Source of the DNA: Ailurus styani
Lineage: Eukaryota; Chordata; Mammalia; Carnivora; Ailuridae
Direction: 5' to 3'
Length of the DNA stretch: 64,000 nt
Assembly: GCA_002007465.1 (NCBI GenBank)
Contig: LNAC01000019.1
Coordinates: 3,160,236-3,224,235, forward strand
Shown here: positions 12,441-24,739 of the stretch, piece by piece
How the letters are laid out: each line of letters opens with the position of its first letter
Position numbering within the stretch: the first letter of the stretch is position 1
Notes under the pieces: generated by a model
Told to the model about the DNA's origin: nothing
Databases searched by the model: none
The model's input: the letters and a program-made list of their open reading frames with translations, nothing else
Position numbers and translations under genes: made by a program

Positions 12441-13680
12441 CCCCCTTCTGCTTGTGAAGTGCTATTTTGACTGAAAAGTAAAGTTAAAGAAGTTAAATCA
12501 TTATTAATTCCTGGGTCAGAAAAACTGTTTTTATCTCTTGCTCTTATAGAATTTTATGCAGCACTTCACCGTCTGAGCTACTAATCTTGGGGAAAAAAAT
12601 GAAATTCAGTTTGGTTAATAGCACCTCTTGGAAGGCAGTTTTTAAACTGTGATGAAGCTAGGTTAAATGGGAGCCTAGTGGGGCCATTTCCAAGGGTTTT
12701 GGAGGTGAAGCAATTTGTTTTTGTACTTGTATCACTGCTTTTACTCTTTTTAATCTCATTTCTAGTCCCTTAGGTTCCATAATAAAGTCTTCAGTACTAT
12801 ACATTTTTATTAAACATCTTTTTGGACTCCAATTTGCATTTCAGATAATATAACAAAATGTATGTGTTTCAAATATTCACTGCATAATTGTGATTAGAAC
12901 ATGTAATCCCTCAAAAGATGTTAATTGCAATTTAAATTCACGCTGAATTTAATTAAGTGAGTTGGGGATTAGAAAGTAGATGTAAGGAGTAGTTAAGGGA
13001 ATACATTTTTAAAAAGCATCCATATATTTTCTAAAAAATATAAACCTTTTTCAACTTTAAGATTAGAAAAATGAGGGAAATATAGAGAAGAGGAGAAAGC
13101 AGATTAAAGGACAGATTAGAAAAATCTTAAAGCTATGTTTACAATTGGGATCTAGAATTTAAGCTAATTGTGGTTAAAGAAGGAGGGTTGGTTTGAGTAG
13201 CCTTCTCAATTATATTCTTAAAGAGTTTTCCATTAGACGTTAACTCACTTGGTGTCTGATAAAGATTTCAGTTGAACAGAAATTTTTAAGAATGCGGAGA
13301 ATGATTGGAAAGGAAGTAGCAACAGAGGTCTTTCAATCCAGCTGTTTTGTTGTGCATCAGTCTTCCTTACAGTGTGCTGGCGAAGGGGTGTTTTATGTAT
13401 AATTATGTAATAGGCACTTAGTGCATAGACAATTCAGATTTAAGTAGTGCCATTCTATGATAACTTCACTGTATTAATGGAAATGAAGAGTAGTGTCAAA
13501 AGAAAAACAAATGCCTTATTTTTTTCCTAATTTATGAAGAATACCAAACTTGAGATTTATAGTCTTAAAAAAGTATATAAGTGGTCTTATCTCTCAGTGA
13601 TTGGGAGCATGCAGTGTTTAAATTAATTATTTGATGTTGAATCTGAAAACAGTTATTCAAAAGGTTGCCGGAATAACATT
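12441..13680. other. Intronic stretch with no assigned element
   Basis: AT-rich unique-looking sequence with no exon or repeat recognised. Confidence 0.45.
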
Positions 13681-13694
13681 GTGCTTCATTTTAT

Positions 13695-13906
13695 ATTATG
13701 ATTATTTGTAAAGATTTTATTTATTTGAGAGAGAGAGTGAGTGAGGGAGCGTGTGCTCGCATGCTCGAGGGCAGAGGGAGGGGGAGAGGGAGAGGAACAA
13801 GCAGACTCCCAGCTGAGCAGGGGGTCCGATTCAGGCCCTGAGATCATGACCTGAGCGGAAATCAAGAAATCGGATGCTCAACCAGCTGGGCCACCCAGGT
13901 GTCCAG
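13695..13906 (-). repeat. Carnivore tRNA-Lys SINE, older subfamily
   Basis: The reverse-oriented body runs from AAGATTTTATTTATTTGAGAGAG to GGGCCACCCAGGTGTCC. Perfect target-site duplications GTGCTTCATTTTAT lie at 13681-13694 and 13907-13920. Confidence 0.92.
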
Positions 13907-13920
13907 GTGCTTCATTTTAT

Positions 13921-14789
13921 TTTAAACATTTTCTAGGAACACATTTTAAATCAGGAATCCATTTTAAGGTGATCTAGAAACAGTTTTAAATGCAAGGATA
14001 TTATTTCTACTTTTATGTGATTTCTTTATTTTTACCTGTGTCTAGAAGAGGAAAAATTACTTCATAAACCTGTTTCAAATGAGTCATTCCATGAATGTGA
14101 TACACAAAACAGTGTGCATTAGTTACACGTACTGACTACCTGATATTTTATTGGACTCTATAAGCATCATTTTTTAAGAAACAAATTTCAAAGTCTTTTA
14201 AAATGTTCTCTTAGTAAGAAAGGTTTGAAGTGAAAATTCAGATGGAAAGCTCTGTCTGTGTTTTCTAAGAAGCGAGCATCCTAAAGAAAAGAATCGTGAA
14301 TCTGGCTTTTTATCTAGAACAGAGTTCTTCATACTGTTGGTGCTATGGTAAGGAGTTGTTAAGGGAATACATTTTTTTAAGTGTGGCAAACCTTTTTTTT
14401 AAAGGATACAAAAGCTCTTTTTTTGTTTTTACCTAAGACACTGCAGCTTTAAATATGTAAATCCTTATCCATTTTTGCTTGCAACCTAAAATCATTCCAC
14501 ATAAATGTCTTCATTTATTTGTAATTTAATTTCCCTAAAATGACTACTTTGATAATAGCTGTCATGGGTGCTTTTCCTAATACCATAAAATTACTGTTAT
14601 TCTCAATGAAGTGACTTTTTTTCTTTTGGGTTAGGTTCACATTATCACATAAACATAATTTTTGACCAATGGGTTATCAAGGAAAGACTTACCATCCATT
14701 CACTGTTCTAAAGCACATTGTGTGTAGCATCTCCTAATAACATACAATATTACAGAATGAGTAGGAAATGTTATGTTCTTGTATTGTTT
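13921..14789. other. Intronic stretch with no assigned element
   Basis: AT-rich intronic DNA. No feature recognised. Confidence 0.4.
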
Positions 14790-15370
14790 AAAATTTTTTT
14801 AATATCTTAATTTTTTAAATTATAAAAGCAGTTTGTGTTCTTAGTAATCTAGAAAATGTAGGTAAACAATCATACTGGTCACATAACCATATTGATATTT
14901 TTATGTGTGTTTTCCAGATACTTTTATTTGGATATATGTTTAACAAAATGAGATCATATCATGTGTACTATTTTGTAATCCTATTTGTCCACTTAGCAAT
15001 ACATGGTAATCATGTCTCCATAGTGTTCCACAACACTGTTTCTAAAGACTATTTACTCTTCTCATGTGTGGATTTACAGTGTTTCATTTCAGTCCTGGAT
15101 AATTTTGGCTATTAAAAAATAATGTTATGATGAAGATCCTTTTAGCTAAATCTTTTCTTGGATCTGTATTATTTTCTTGGATAGTTTTTTTTTTTAATGG
15201 AATCACTGGATCAAGGGGTATGTCTGGACATTTGTAAGGTTTTGCTGCTTACTGCAACACTGCCATCAAGGTAATAAAGGATGCAGAGACATCTTTTCCC
15301 TGAACTCTCATCAATCATATGAATTATTATTTTTAAAAATCTTTGGTCATTTGATAGTTTTCTCCCTACA
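14790..15370 (-). repeat. L1M/HAL1-like 3' fragment, antisense
   Basis: It contains AAAGCAGTTTGTGTTCTT, then AATAATGTTATGATGAAGATCC, then GGAATCACTGGATCAAGGGG, then ACTGCAACACTGCCATCAAG. This is the reversed L1M/HAL1 landmark series also seen at 42300-43225. Confidence 0.6.
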
Positions 15371-16164
15371 CTACTTTCGCTTTCTCTTCTCAGTGCAAGT
15401 CAGTCCGTGTTGTGAAGATGGGGAGTCCACGTAATGTTTTATAGAAATGTGTATTTAATGAATATTTTTATTTCCTCCTCCCCCTCGCAACCCAATTTCT
15501 TTGCTCATATTTTAGAGTAAGAATATTGATGGCAATATTTAAAACATTGCTCTGTTTCTTTATTTCATTTCAGCCAAAAGAAAGACACATTGTAGTTGCT
15601 GGAAGTGTTGTTTAACTAGACCCCTAACCATGTTATAAATGGTGCCTTTGGAAGGATCTGGGGACAAGACCTTTAAACTTTTTTTTTTTTTAATCACATC
15701 TTAAGATCTTGGAGAGTCTGAACTTATATAAGAATGTTTGGGCTGCTGTTATTACAGTGAAACCTTCTGAGAGTATCTTCTCAGGTAATTTTTTTAGAGA
15801 AAGTCACTTACAGATATAAAACGTTTGACCAGAAGAAAGCCTCAGGTTGTCAGAGTTACTTATACACCATTGTTCAGCTGGGCCTCTTTATTAAATCATC
15901 TCTTGGCAGTCCATTAGTTGTGGTGCTACAGCTATTGCATGGCCCACTAAGCTAATATACCTTCAATCACTAACAGAAGGATAACCTTAATAAAAATTTG
16001 AAGTCGATTTAGTGCTTCACTGCTTAGTGACTAGTGTTTTACATTTTAGTGTGTCTCTGCAATTTCCATTCCGTGTGTTTTTGATATTCACATATATCTT
16101 ATCTACATAATATACTGGAATCAAATAAAGATTAACGGCCTACAGAAGGAAGAGTGTTTGGAAG
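15371..16164. other. Intronic stretch with no assigned element
   Basis: No exon or known repeat seen. Text such as AGCCAAAAGAAAGACACATTG and GCTATTGCATGGCCCACTAAG is of normal complexity and may be unique DNA. Confidence 0.4.
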
Positions 16165-16275
16165 TTCTTGTGATCCTGTCTTGCCATGGCCAGAAACTGT
16201 GTGATCTTGAGCAAGTCACTTCCTACACTGGGCTTCTGTCCAACCCTTGTATGTAAAATTAGGAAATTGGGAAGC
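16165..16275 (+). repeat. MIR fragment
   Basis: GTGTGATCTTGAGCAAGTCACTTCC followed by TGTAAAATTAGGAAATTGG matches the MIR core and downstream segment. Confidence 0.7.
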
Positions 16276-16489
16276 TGTCCTCTAATATTTCTACCTGTAT
16301 TACTCTATTATGTGTAGAAAATTTAAATTATATTCTGAAGAATCTAATACCTTGAAGCTTGTTTATTTTTTAACTTCAACTATGCCTTTTTAGGAAAACA
16401 GAATTGCTCTATTCTGTTCCCCATAAACATTTGAGTAACTAGAATAATAAAAGTATTCAGGGGCAGTTATAAAAATGTGATTAATTTAG

Positions 16490-16678
16490 GGGTACCTGGG
16501 TGGCTCAGTCAGTTAAGCGTCTGCCTTCCACTCAGGTCATGATCCCAGGGTCCTGGGATGGAGCCCTGCATGGGGCTCCCTGCTCAGCAGGGAGTCTGCT
16601 TCTCCCTTTCCCTCTGTCTGCTGCTCCCCCTGCTTGTGCTCTCTGTCTCTCTGACAAATAAATAAAATCTTAAAAAAA
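16490..16678 (+). repeat. Carnivore tRNA-Lys SINE, older subfamily
   Basis: Full body from GGGGTACCTGGGTGGCTCAG through GATGGAGCCCTGCATGGGGC to ACAAATAAATAAAATCTTAAA. It is the Can-type variant without the mustelid 'CCTGCCTCTCTGCC' spacer. Confidence 0.9.
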
Positions 16679-17034
16679 TGAAATCATGCATCTTCTGTAG
16701 GACTCACAATTGTACTTAGCAACCGATTTGTGTTTTATTTGTGGTGTCTTGTCAGATGTTTAAAATACTGTGCAATCAGTGAGAGTAAACCAACCAAAGC
16801 TGAAGGACAGAGATAGATATTATCATGAAGTAGTGAGGTTGTGAGTATGGGAAGGGGAAGTGTCTTCTTGGGAATCTATTTAGAAATGGTAAGTTCATTA
16901 GTGAGCCTCTTCCTGCTATGATGTCCCTTGTTTCCATGTACAATCTAAATTCTTCAGGGACTTGGAGAATGAATACTTGTGTAATGACTCCTTGCTGGGC
17001 CTTACCTTAAATGGTCCCTCGAATGGTTGTAGGA

Positions 17035-17195
17035 CACCCAGGGGTTTTATATCTGCCATCTCATTTAATCCTCATAAACATTTTGTGAAGTGGATGTTGT
17101 TATTCCCATTTAATAAAATGAAGACACTGAGATTTTTAAAAGAGTTTTTGTAGCTGAGTATGTGACCAGGTTATTTTGAAACCAAAGTCTCCTGA
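17035..17195 (-). repeat. MIR fragment, antisense
   Basis: CCATCTCATTTAATCCTCATAAAC, then ATTCCCATTTAATAAAATGAAGACACTGAG, then AGCTGAGTATGTGACC is the reversed MIR order. Confidence 0.75.
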
Positions 17196-17639
17196 GTAGT
17201 TTTTTCACCGCTTTTTCTACTATTTTGCAGATGTCTCTGTGATGATTTTAAATTAAAACATTTTATTTAACATGAAAGCTTTGTCATCTTTAAATAACTA
17301 TAAAACAAGAGTGCCTTTTTTGAATATCACATCAACTCATATGGTCTTTAAGTATCACCATTATGTTATTATTGACAATAATGACTTAAAAAGACAGTTT
17401 TATAGATTACAAGCAGAGCTCTGAAGCCTTAGCTTTCATAGGTAATAAGTAGTGACTGTAACTCAGTGGTTTTAATTAAATTATGTTTTTATTAAGTAAA
17501 AATATATTAATATTTACTTATTGAAATTTTCTGTAAAACCTCAAATCCATGTAAATATGAAGAAGTTAAACCATAATGTCATAGTTATATTTTTCTACTT
17601 TTTTGTTTACTTTAAAAATTTTCATAGATTTAAAAAATC

Positions 17640-19015
17640 AGGTTGATGGATATATAATTTACAGTAAAATTCACTCTTTTAAAGTATGATTCATTTTGAA
17701 ATATATATAGAGTCATGTACAATATTGGCATCATGATACCAAGAGGCACAATCATCTTTTGTGCCTCTTTTTCCTTTTCCTACTTGCAGTCCCTGATAGC
17801 CAGTGATATGAATTCTGTCTGTATAGTTTTGTCTTTTTGAGAATATTATATGAATGGAATCATATAGTATGGAGTTTTTTGTATCTGGCTGCATTTATTT
17901 AGTGTAATGCTTTTGTGATACACCCACGTTGCTGAATATAAATGAAATAGAATTCATTTATTTTTTTATTGCCAAGTAGTATTCCATTGTATGGATGTAT
18001 CATAATGCGTTTATCCATTCACCATTTGATACATATTTGGGTAGTTTCCAGTTTGGGGCTATTACAAATAAAGCTGCTCTGAACATTTGAGTGCAAGTCA
18101 TTGTATGAACTTATCAGTTTCTGTCTCTTGGGTAAATACCCAGTAGTGGGATGGCTGGATCATATGTAAGTATAGGTGTAACTTTAAAAGAAATTGCTAA
18201 ACTTTTTTACCCCCAGTGGCTGTATCATTTTGAATCCATCCAGCAATATATGAGAATTTTATTTGGTCCATATCCTCGCCAGCACTGAACTATCAGTTTT
18301 TAAAAAAGTTTTAGCACTTCTAGTAGGTATATGTGGTATCTTATTATGATTTAAATTTACATTTCTCTAATAACTAATCATGTTGAGCATCTTTTCATGG
18401 GTTGATTTGCCATCTCCTTTAATGAACTGTCTGTTCAAATCTTTAGCCTGCTTTTTGTTGGATTATTTTGTTGTAAGAATTTTTTAAAAATCTATTCTAC
18501 ATACAAGTTCTTTATCAGACATATGTTTTGCAAATATATTCTCTCAATTTGTGGCTTGCTTTTTCATTTTCTTAATAATATCTTTGAAGGAAAGAAGTTT
18601 TAAATTGTGATGAGGTCCAATTTATCATTTTTTAATTTTAAAGTTATGACTTTCATATCCTATCTGAGAAATGTTGTCCTCATGAAGATTTTCTTTATGT
18701 TCTCTTCTAATAGTTTTATAGATTTAGCTCTTACATGTAGTCCCATGATCCATTCCAATTTACATTTTATGAGGTAAGGATTAAAGTTCTGTTTTGTTTG
18801 TTGCCTGGGGATGTCATTTACCACTTGCTAAAAAGATTATTCTCTCCCCATTAAGTTACTGTGCACCCTTGTCAAAAATCAATTTATCGTGTCTATATAC
18901 ATCTGTTTCTGAACTTTCTATTCTGTTTCATTGATCAATACATCTGTCCTTAAGCCAGTACCACACTGTTGATTAGTGAAGCTTTTTATTAAGTGCTGAA
19001 ATCAAGTAATATGTT
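17640..19015 (-). repeat. Long antisense L1M fragment (3' UTR and ORF2 C-terminal part)
   Basis: About 1.4 kb of reversed old L1. Landmarks include GAATGGAATCATATAGTATGG, TTGCCAAGTAGTATTCCATTG, TGGGTAAATACCCAGTAGTGGG, CTCGCCAGCACTGAAC, TTCTTTATCAGACATATG, TTTGCAAATATATTCTC and CACTGTTGATTAGTGAAGC. Numerous stops and indels show it is dead. Confidence 0.88.
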
Positions 19016-19104
19016 CACAATATTCTTATCCTTTAAATACCTGAAGGATCTCAAGATATCACCTCTTTCCTATTATTGTCATTTCTGTATTCTCTTTTTC
19101 TCCT

Positions 19105-19615
19105 AGAGCAGAAATGGCGAACTATGGTTTGCAGGCTAAATCAGTCTTGTTGCATGTTTTTGTATAGTAAGTGAATTAAGAATGGTTTGTACATTTTTTT
19201 TTTTTTGAGAGAGAATGCACAAGCAGGGCGGAGCAGAGGGAGAGAATCTTAAGCAGATTCCATGACCAGTGCCAAGCCTGATCTCAGGACTCTGAGATCA
19301 TGACCTGAGTCAAAATTAAAGAGTCAGACACCTAACTGACTGAGCCACCCAGGTGCCTCTGTGCATTTTTTTTAACAGGTAGAAAAAAAAAAGAATAGAA
19401 TTTCATGACACATGAAAATTAAATGAAAATAAAATTTTAGTATCCATACATAAAATTTTATTGGGACACAACCACACTCATTCCTTTATACATTATCTAT
19501 TGCTGCTTTTGTGCTATAACAGTAGGGTTAAGAATTTGTGACCATATGGACTGCAAAGCCTAAAATGTTTATTATGTTGCTGTTGAATAATGAAAATATA
19601 TATCTAATCTTTGTC
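19105..19615 (+). mobile_element. hAT-like DNA transposon fossil, split by a SINE
   Basis: The text resembles the common dispersed element with 'GGCAAACTATGGCCCGCGGGCC… AATGGTTTTTACATTTTT… GTGACACGTGAAAATTA… TTTATTGGAACACAGCCACGCTCATTC…'. Here it is decayed as GGCGAACTATGGTTTGCAGGC, CATGACACATGAAAATTA and TTGGGACACAACCACACTCATTCC. A SINE at 19196-19359 interrupts it. The family name is from memory. Confidence 0.6.
19196..19359 (-). repeat. Carnivore tRNA-Lys SINE inserted in the hAT fossil
   Basis: Reversed SINE body ending GACTGAGCCACCCAGGTGCC. Target-site duplications TTTGTACATTTTTTT and CTGTGCATTTTTTTT flank it. Confidence 0.85.
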
Positions 19616-20335
19616 CCAGGTTCTTGGCACAGAGCTTCAAAAACTCTTGGAATTTCCTGAGTGATTAGTGTTTTGTTATGTTAATAATGCTAATTAGTCA
19701 ACTCTTTTTTTTTAATTTAATACCTACCACCAGGCTCACCCATCCAATTAGCCAACTCTTGATGGGCTCCTAAGGGATTTTAGGATGTGGGCTGGTCACC
19801 AAAAAGACTGAGCCTGTGACTAGAGCATTGGAACTTTCAGCCACTCCACCTTCAGAAGGAGAGTGGGGCTGGAGATTGAGTTCAATCACATGGGCAATGA
19901 TTTAATCAATTATGCCTATATAATGAAACCCCAATTAAAAACTGTGGGCACTGAAGCTGACTGATGCTTCTTGGTTGGTGAACATATTGATGTGCTGGGA
20001 GAATGACCAGACCTCCCTCTGTGTATCGCTTATAATCAAAGTGTAATCTTAACTAGCACTTTCAGTGAGGTCAGTGAGCTGTTTTATTGAATTATCAAAT
20101 CAGACAGTGTCATGGGAACTCCTAAATTTATAGCCAGTTGGTCAGAAGTGCTGATGGTCTGGGTACTCCAGAAGTACCCTCTGAAGTGAGGGCAGTCTTG
20201 TGGAGGACTGAGCTTTGAACTTGTGGGGTCTGGGCTAATTCCACATGGTTAGCATCAGAATTGTATTGCAGAATATTCAGTTGGTGTTAGACCAGCTGGG
20301 TTGAAGTGGAATAGTAATCCTTTACAGCATAGTTT
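19612..20335 (+). repeat. LTR-like dispersed repeat, copy A
   Basis: About 700 bp aligning by eye with 29640-30360 in the same orientation. Shared landmarks are GGCACAGAGCTTC/CTC, AATGATTTAATCAAT, CTTGGTTGGTGAACAT, GTCATGGGAACTCC, TTTATAGCCAG, GGACTGAGC and TCAGAATTG…AATATTCAG. It carries a 39-bp secondary insertion (19707-19745). I could not name the family with certainty. Its size and promoter/poly(A)-like layout suggest an old solo LTR. Confidence 0.6.
19707..19745 (-). mobile_element. 39-bp L1-derived mini-insertion with target-site duplications
   Basis: A T-run followed by AATACCTACCACCAGGCTCA and CCCATCC. It matches the internal 3'-UTR segment of the carnivore L1 at about 49290-49320 in the same orientation. 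It is bracketed by AATTAGTCAACTCTT (19692-19706) and AATTAGCCAACTCTT (19746-19760). On its own sense strand it is about 30 nt of L1 followed directly by an A-tail. Confidence 0.75.
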
Positions 20336-20344
20336 TACAATTCC

Positions 20345-20523
20345 TGTTTTAAGGCTTTATCAGTTTTATTGAGTTTTTCCCCCAAAGAAACAGCTTTTGA
20401 TTTCATTGATCTCTATTGCTTTTATTGTTTTGACTTCTTCATTCATGTCTGCTCATATCTTTACTTAATTTCCTTCCTGTACTTATTTTGTATTTAATTT
20501 GCTTTTTTTCCTCATCTTTTTAA
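20345..20523 (-). repeat. L1 ORF2 fragment, antisense
   Basis: TTTTATTGAGTTTTTCCC, then TTTGATTTCATTGATCTCTATTGC, then TTCCTTCCTGTACTTATTTTG is reversed mid-ORF2 text of old L1. Confidence 0.55.
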
Positions 20524-20660
20524 TTAAAAAAAAATTTTTTTTGGTAAGTAGGCCCCACAGTTTGGGAGCCCAAAGTGGGGCTTGAACCCATGACCCTGAG
20601 ATCAAGACCTGAACTGAGATCAAGAGAGATGCTCAACCTACTGAGCCACCTAGGTGCCCT
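20524..20660 (-). repeat. Truncated carnivore tRNA-Lys SINE
   Basis: From GGCCCCACAGTTTGGGAGCC to CCTACTGAGCCACCTAGGTGCCC in reverse orientation. The CT-rich part is missing or reduced. Confidence 0.8.
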
Positions 20661-22130
20661 TCTCATTTCTTATACTTTGGGAATTATGCCATCCCTTTCC
20701 ATCTTGGTGTTCAGTGACATCATGTTTGCAGCTTGAAATTGGCCATGGTGGGAGTATTTACAGCTTGAAAATCAGCGAATATTACAAACTGATGTTCTTC
20801 CCCTCATCCTGAGAGCCAGTTATTAAATATCTACCAGCGTACTACTTGTAACAGCAATAACACAGCTCTTTTTTTAGGAAAAAAAAAAAGGTCTCCTTCT
20901 CAGGAGACCTAACATAAAAAGATAATCTCAAGTGAAAAGTTAATTCAGAAAAAGAAAGTACTTGATAGTGAGAAATGTAGATTAATAGTGAAAAATATAG
21001 ATTTGAAATATAAAATTTTGAAAGAGATTATACAGTCTCTGATCCTAAAGATATGAAGATTAGGACAGGTAGGTTCCTTTTGTTAGTGATTTCAGTGTAG
21101 TCCTCTTTGAGGAAAAATGCCTTGATTAGATGATCTGCAAAAGTCCATTTCAGTTCTGTGAATCTATGGTAAGTTATTTCCCAGAAGATGGTAGGAAAGC
21201 TGTTTTATTGCTAATGAAAAGCTGATGAGAGAGTTATTGCTGAGGGATTGATCCATTGCCCTCTTAAGAAGCTTTGCGATTCCCAGACCTAATGGATGGA
21301 AAAGAGCAGAAATAACAGAGGTAGGTAGCTAGAGTCTAAAATTTGTAAGAAACACTAGATGGTTTGATGTAGGTTGTCACTTACGTTTTGTGGATGCCCT
21401 TCTAAACAAAGTGTTAGGGGAATTCTTGGCCAATTTCTCTGTTGGTGTGCTGAGAGCTTAGTTCATGGGTTGGCATTAAGTAGAGCTTCCATTAATTGAT
21501 CAGAAAAGTGCTCGTTGTCCATCACTAGGAGGTATTGAAAAAGACCACTTTAAAGGAAATTTAGTAGTTAATTTCTGTGCTGCCATAACTCTAATCCCAT
21601 TGATCTTATTGTGGTATAGCCATTGTGATGTCTAGCCTAATACTGTGAGCTGATACTCTGGCATTTATTTTTGTATTCTCAGTGTAATAAATTAATACAT
21701 TTGTGTTGAATAAATGAATAATTAAGGGAACATTTATTTTGTTCCTTCTTGGCAGGACATAGAAAACCCAAAAGATAGGAACAATTAAATTTCAGGGATA
21801 TTGAGAAACTGGCATTTTAGAAAAGGAATAATGTCAAGTAGTGTGGTTTTATTCAGCTTCATAGAAATTTATAAGTGCTTAATAAGCTGTGAATAAATAA
21901 TATGCATTTTCAATTTAGTAGTTGATAATCTGAATTACAACCACAACTTGTTCCTGAGTATTCAGTATTAATATAACAAGTAAATCTAGGTACATTGTTC
22001 TTGGTATTATCCTCAATTTCTTTCAATTTTTAGTCAGGCATTGAGCCCCTAGTATGTACACAGTATTAAGGTTTGCCTAAAGATTGAAGTGATAGCCTCT
22101 AAAATGTTTTTTGTACTTAATATTAGCATT
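20661..22130. other. Intronic stretch, mostly unassigned
   Basis: No exon recognised. A possible short L2 3' end lies at 21650-21715 (GTGTTGAATAAATGAATAATT). The remainder looks like unique AT-rich intron. Confidence 0.4.
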
Positions 22131-22134
22131 TATT

Positions 22135-22320
22135 GTATGTTTTTTTACCTAATAAATAATCAGTACAAAACCCTTGAAAACCAAGGAAAATCCCAAAGAC
22201 AAAAAAATCCGTAATCCTATTACCCCAGCATAACCACTATTAGTGTTTTGGTTTATGCCCTTTTAGATTATATATTTATAAATATCTGTTAAAATAATAT
22301 GTAAAATAGAGTGTGGGTAT
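22135..22320 (-). repeat. L1M/HAL1-like fragment, antisense
   Basis: ATCCGTAATCCTATTACCCC followed by ACCACTATTAGTGTTTTGG is the same reversed landmark as at 42400-42440. Confidence 0.5.
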
Positions 22321-22354
22321 AATGGAGAGGGTATAAGGACTGTCTGGGGATATG

Positions 22355-22470
22355 TTCTATAATAGGCTTTGCCACTAGCCAATATGACCTTGGGAAAGAT
22401 CCTTTTATCTCCCTAGAGTTCTATTTCTTCACTTATAAAGAGATTGTCATAGTATCTAAGGGCTCTTACT
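22355..22470 (+). repeat. MIR fragment
   Basis: GGCTTTGCCACTAGCCAATATGACCTTGGG followed by TTTCTTCACTTATAAAGAG matches the MIR core. Confidence 0.75.
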
Positions 22471-24700
22471 GGTTGAGAATTCTGATTTCATTGAAATTGA
22501 ACACCTTTGATGACTGAGATTTCAGGAGGATGAAATTGCAACTGTTTGATTCATAGTCTATATTCATCTCAATTATGAGGCAGGTCTAAAAATCTTGAAT
22601 TTGTATAAATATTTCCTGCTAATTTCATTCAGTTTTGTTATTATGAAGCCATTATACTTAAAGTAACAAATTTCTCTTGGAGCAAGAATCACAGTCTCAA
22701 TTGGTAAAGGTACTTGTGCTAATAAATATGTTTTTAGGAAAGCATTAAAGTAATCCTCATTAGCCTTTAAGTGTGCTACTAGAACTAAGAAGTGCAGGAT
22801 TACCACTATGTTAAGTATGTGGTATTAGATCAAAAAAGCATACCAAGAAGCAAATCAAAGTAGCTCTGTTACTTGATTCTTTTTGCACCTCAAGAAAATT
22901 GATTTTGTCTTCCCTCCTCTATGCCACGCGTGTGGTGAAAATGGTGGGTTGCTCTGCGAGAACTATTGCATATTACACAGCAAAGCTTTAAAAGTGTGAA
23001 AAGGTGTCTGTTTTGTCTTAGAAGGGTGAGTTTTCATATTAAACAATTTTTGTTGGACAGTTAAGGTGTCCTTTTCCTTTTACCATTTTGTAGAAGGAGT
23101 TTTTTGAATGCATTTTAACGGTTATTTAAGAGTCCCCATGTGCTTAGAAAGGAATCTGAATATATGTGCCTTTTTTTTTCAAAGCCTTAGCACAATGTGG
23201 GTTCTTCCATCAATACCATCAAATGACTAGGAGCTGTAGTTGGAACAATATGTAAAAATACAGCTTGTGAAAGATTTCCTTTATTAACTGTCATCATCCA
23301 CAGAATATATGTTCAAATAAACGTTGTGTAATAACTAAATTTGAGATTAATAGGCCCCTTAAGAAACAGCGAAGTCATTCAGAATAGTCAGTGAAAAATA
23401 GGCTGTAAGACTGTAACACGCACATATTGTCCTGCTTACATGCTCTCTCTGGTGTCATTCCCATTTATCACTGTCGGCGGTCTCTGTTCTCATTAAAACA
23501 CTCTTGCACAAAAGCAACTTAATTTTCTTAAGAGGAGAGGACACCTGATTCAATTTAGCACCCAGAAACGGTAACTTGAATGTATTTTTTCCTGGCCTGA
23601 ATTGAGATGAATAGTTACAAACAAGAATAGCCACCCCGCATTCACCTCAAGATTAAGGATATTAAATAATTTTTTCCACTGGTAGCAAGAAATGAAGCTG
23701 ACTCTGAGAGAAGCAGCTGGATGTATTGGCTGGCAATGGGCGTCTACATGAACTTCTGTTCATTTCTGTACTGTTTTTAAAACAAAGTGGTCGTTAAGAT
23801 GGTGAATATTAATGGTTCATGTTCTAAAAGTAATCTTTCTTTAAGTTGGGAAATGCATGGTAGTAGTTCTATAGTCTTCATTTGGATCTATTTGTTGACA
23901 AAAAATATTCAGCGATGGTTGTAAAATAATATTCTACTTTTTAGTCACTGCTGCTTAAAAAGTGCAGTAACATAAGTAATGGAATAAAATGAAGAGTGCT
24001 CCTTTCATGCTGAGCATGGCGTATAAACTCACATTTTTGCTGATGTCCCATGTATTTACTTTTCTATGCTATGCTTCAGTAATATTTAAATATTTAAGAT
24101 AGAACTATATAACTCAAATTTTACTCGTTACTGGATTTATACAGTGAAAATAGTGGTAATTAAGTAGTTAGTGTTAAAATGCCCTAGTAGCTAAGGTGCG
24201 TCTCAGAAAGCCAATTATAATTGGCCTCTAAAGCAAATGGGATAAACTTTCCCTAATTCAATTTTTTTTTCACATTTCTGTAGCACTTTGCAAAATACCA
24301 CACATGGAAAAAGAAACTGTTTTGTGTTTCTGTATTTAACAGAAGACCAAGGATTGGTATTTGGTCTTTGGTGTCTTTTATGTTTTTTCAAATCGAACCT
24401 GTGCTTGGAAAGGAAATAAATAAATATTAAATAAAAATAAAATATTAAAAAATATTATATTCTTCTTGTGAATCAGAGGCTGGAGTGATAATAAATTCAC
24501 ATCGTTGAGGAACTTTTCCAGGGTAAGACAATGCATCTTTGATTCATCACTAATAGTCAATTTCCTTTTCCTTTTTTTTTCCAATAATGTGTTATGCTGT
24601 ATGCAGTGGGAACAAGAGTTTATGCTAAATCAAACTTAATGTGCCCACTCAGATATATCTTAGAGGAAGCACTTTTTATTTACCTAAACTGCCCGATTAG
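22471..24700. other. Unique intronic block, candidate conserved non-coding sequence at 23200-23900
   Basis: No transposon could be assigned across about 2.2 kb. The part 23200-23900 is of high complexity, repeat-free and mixed GC. It has no splice-flanked open frame. Confidence 0.4.
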
Positions 24701-24739
24701 CCTTTTATTATTTTCTGCCTTATTTAGGAACGTGATTGT

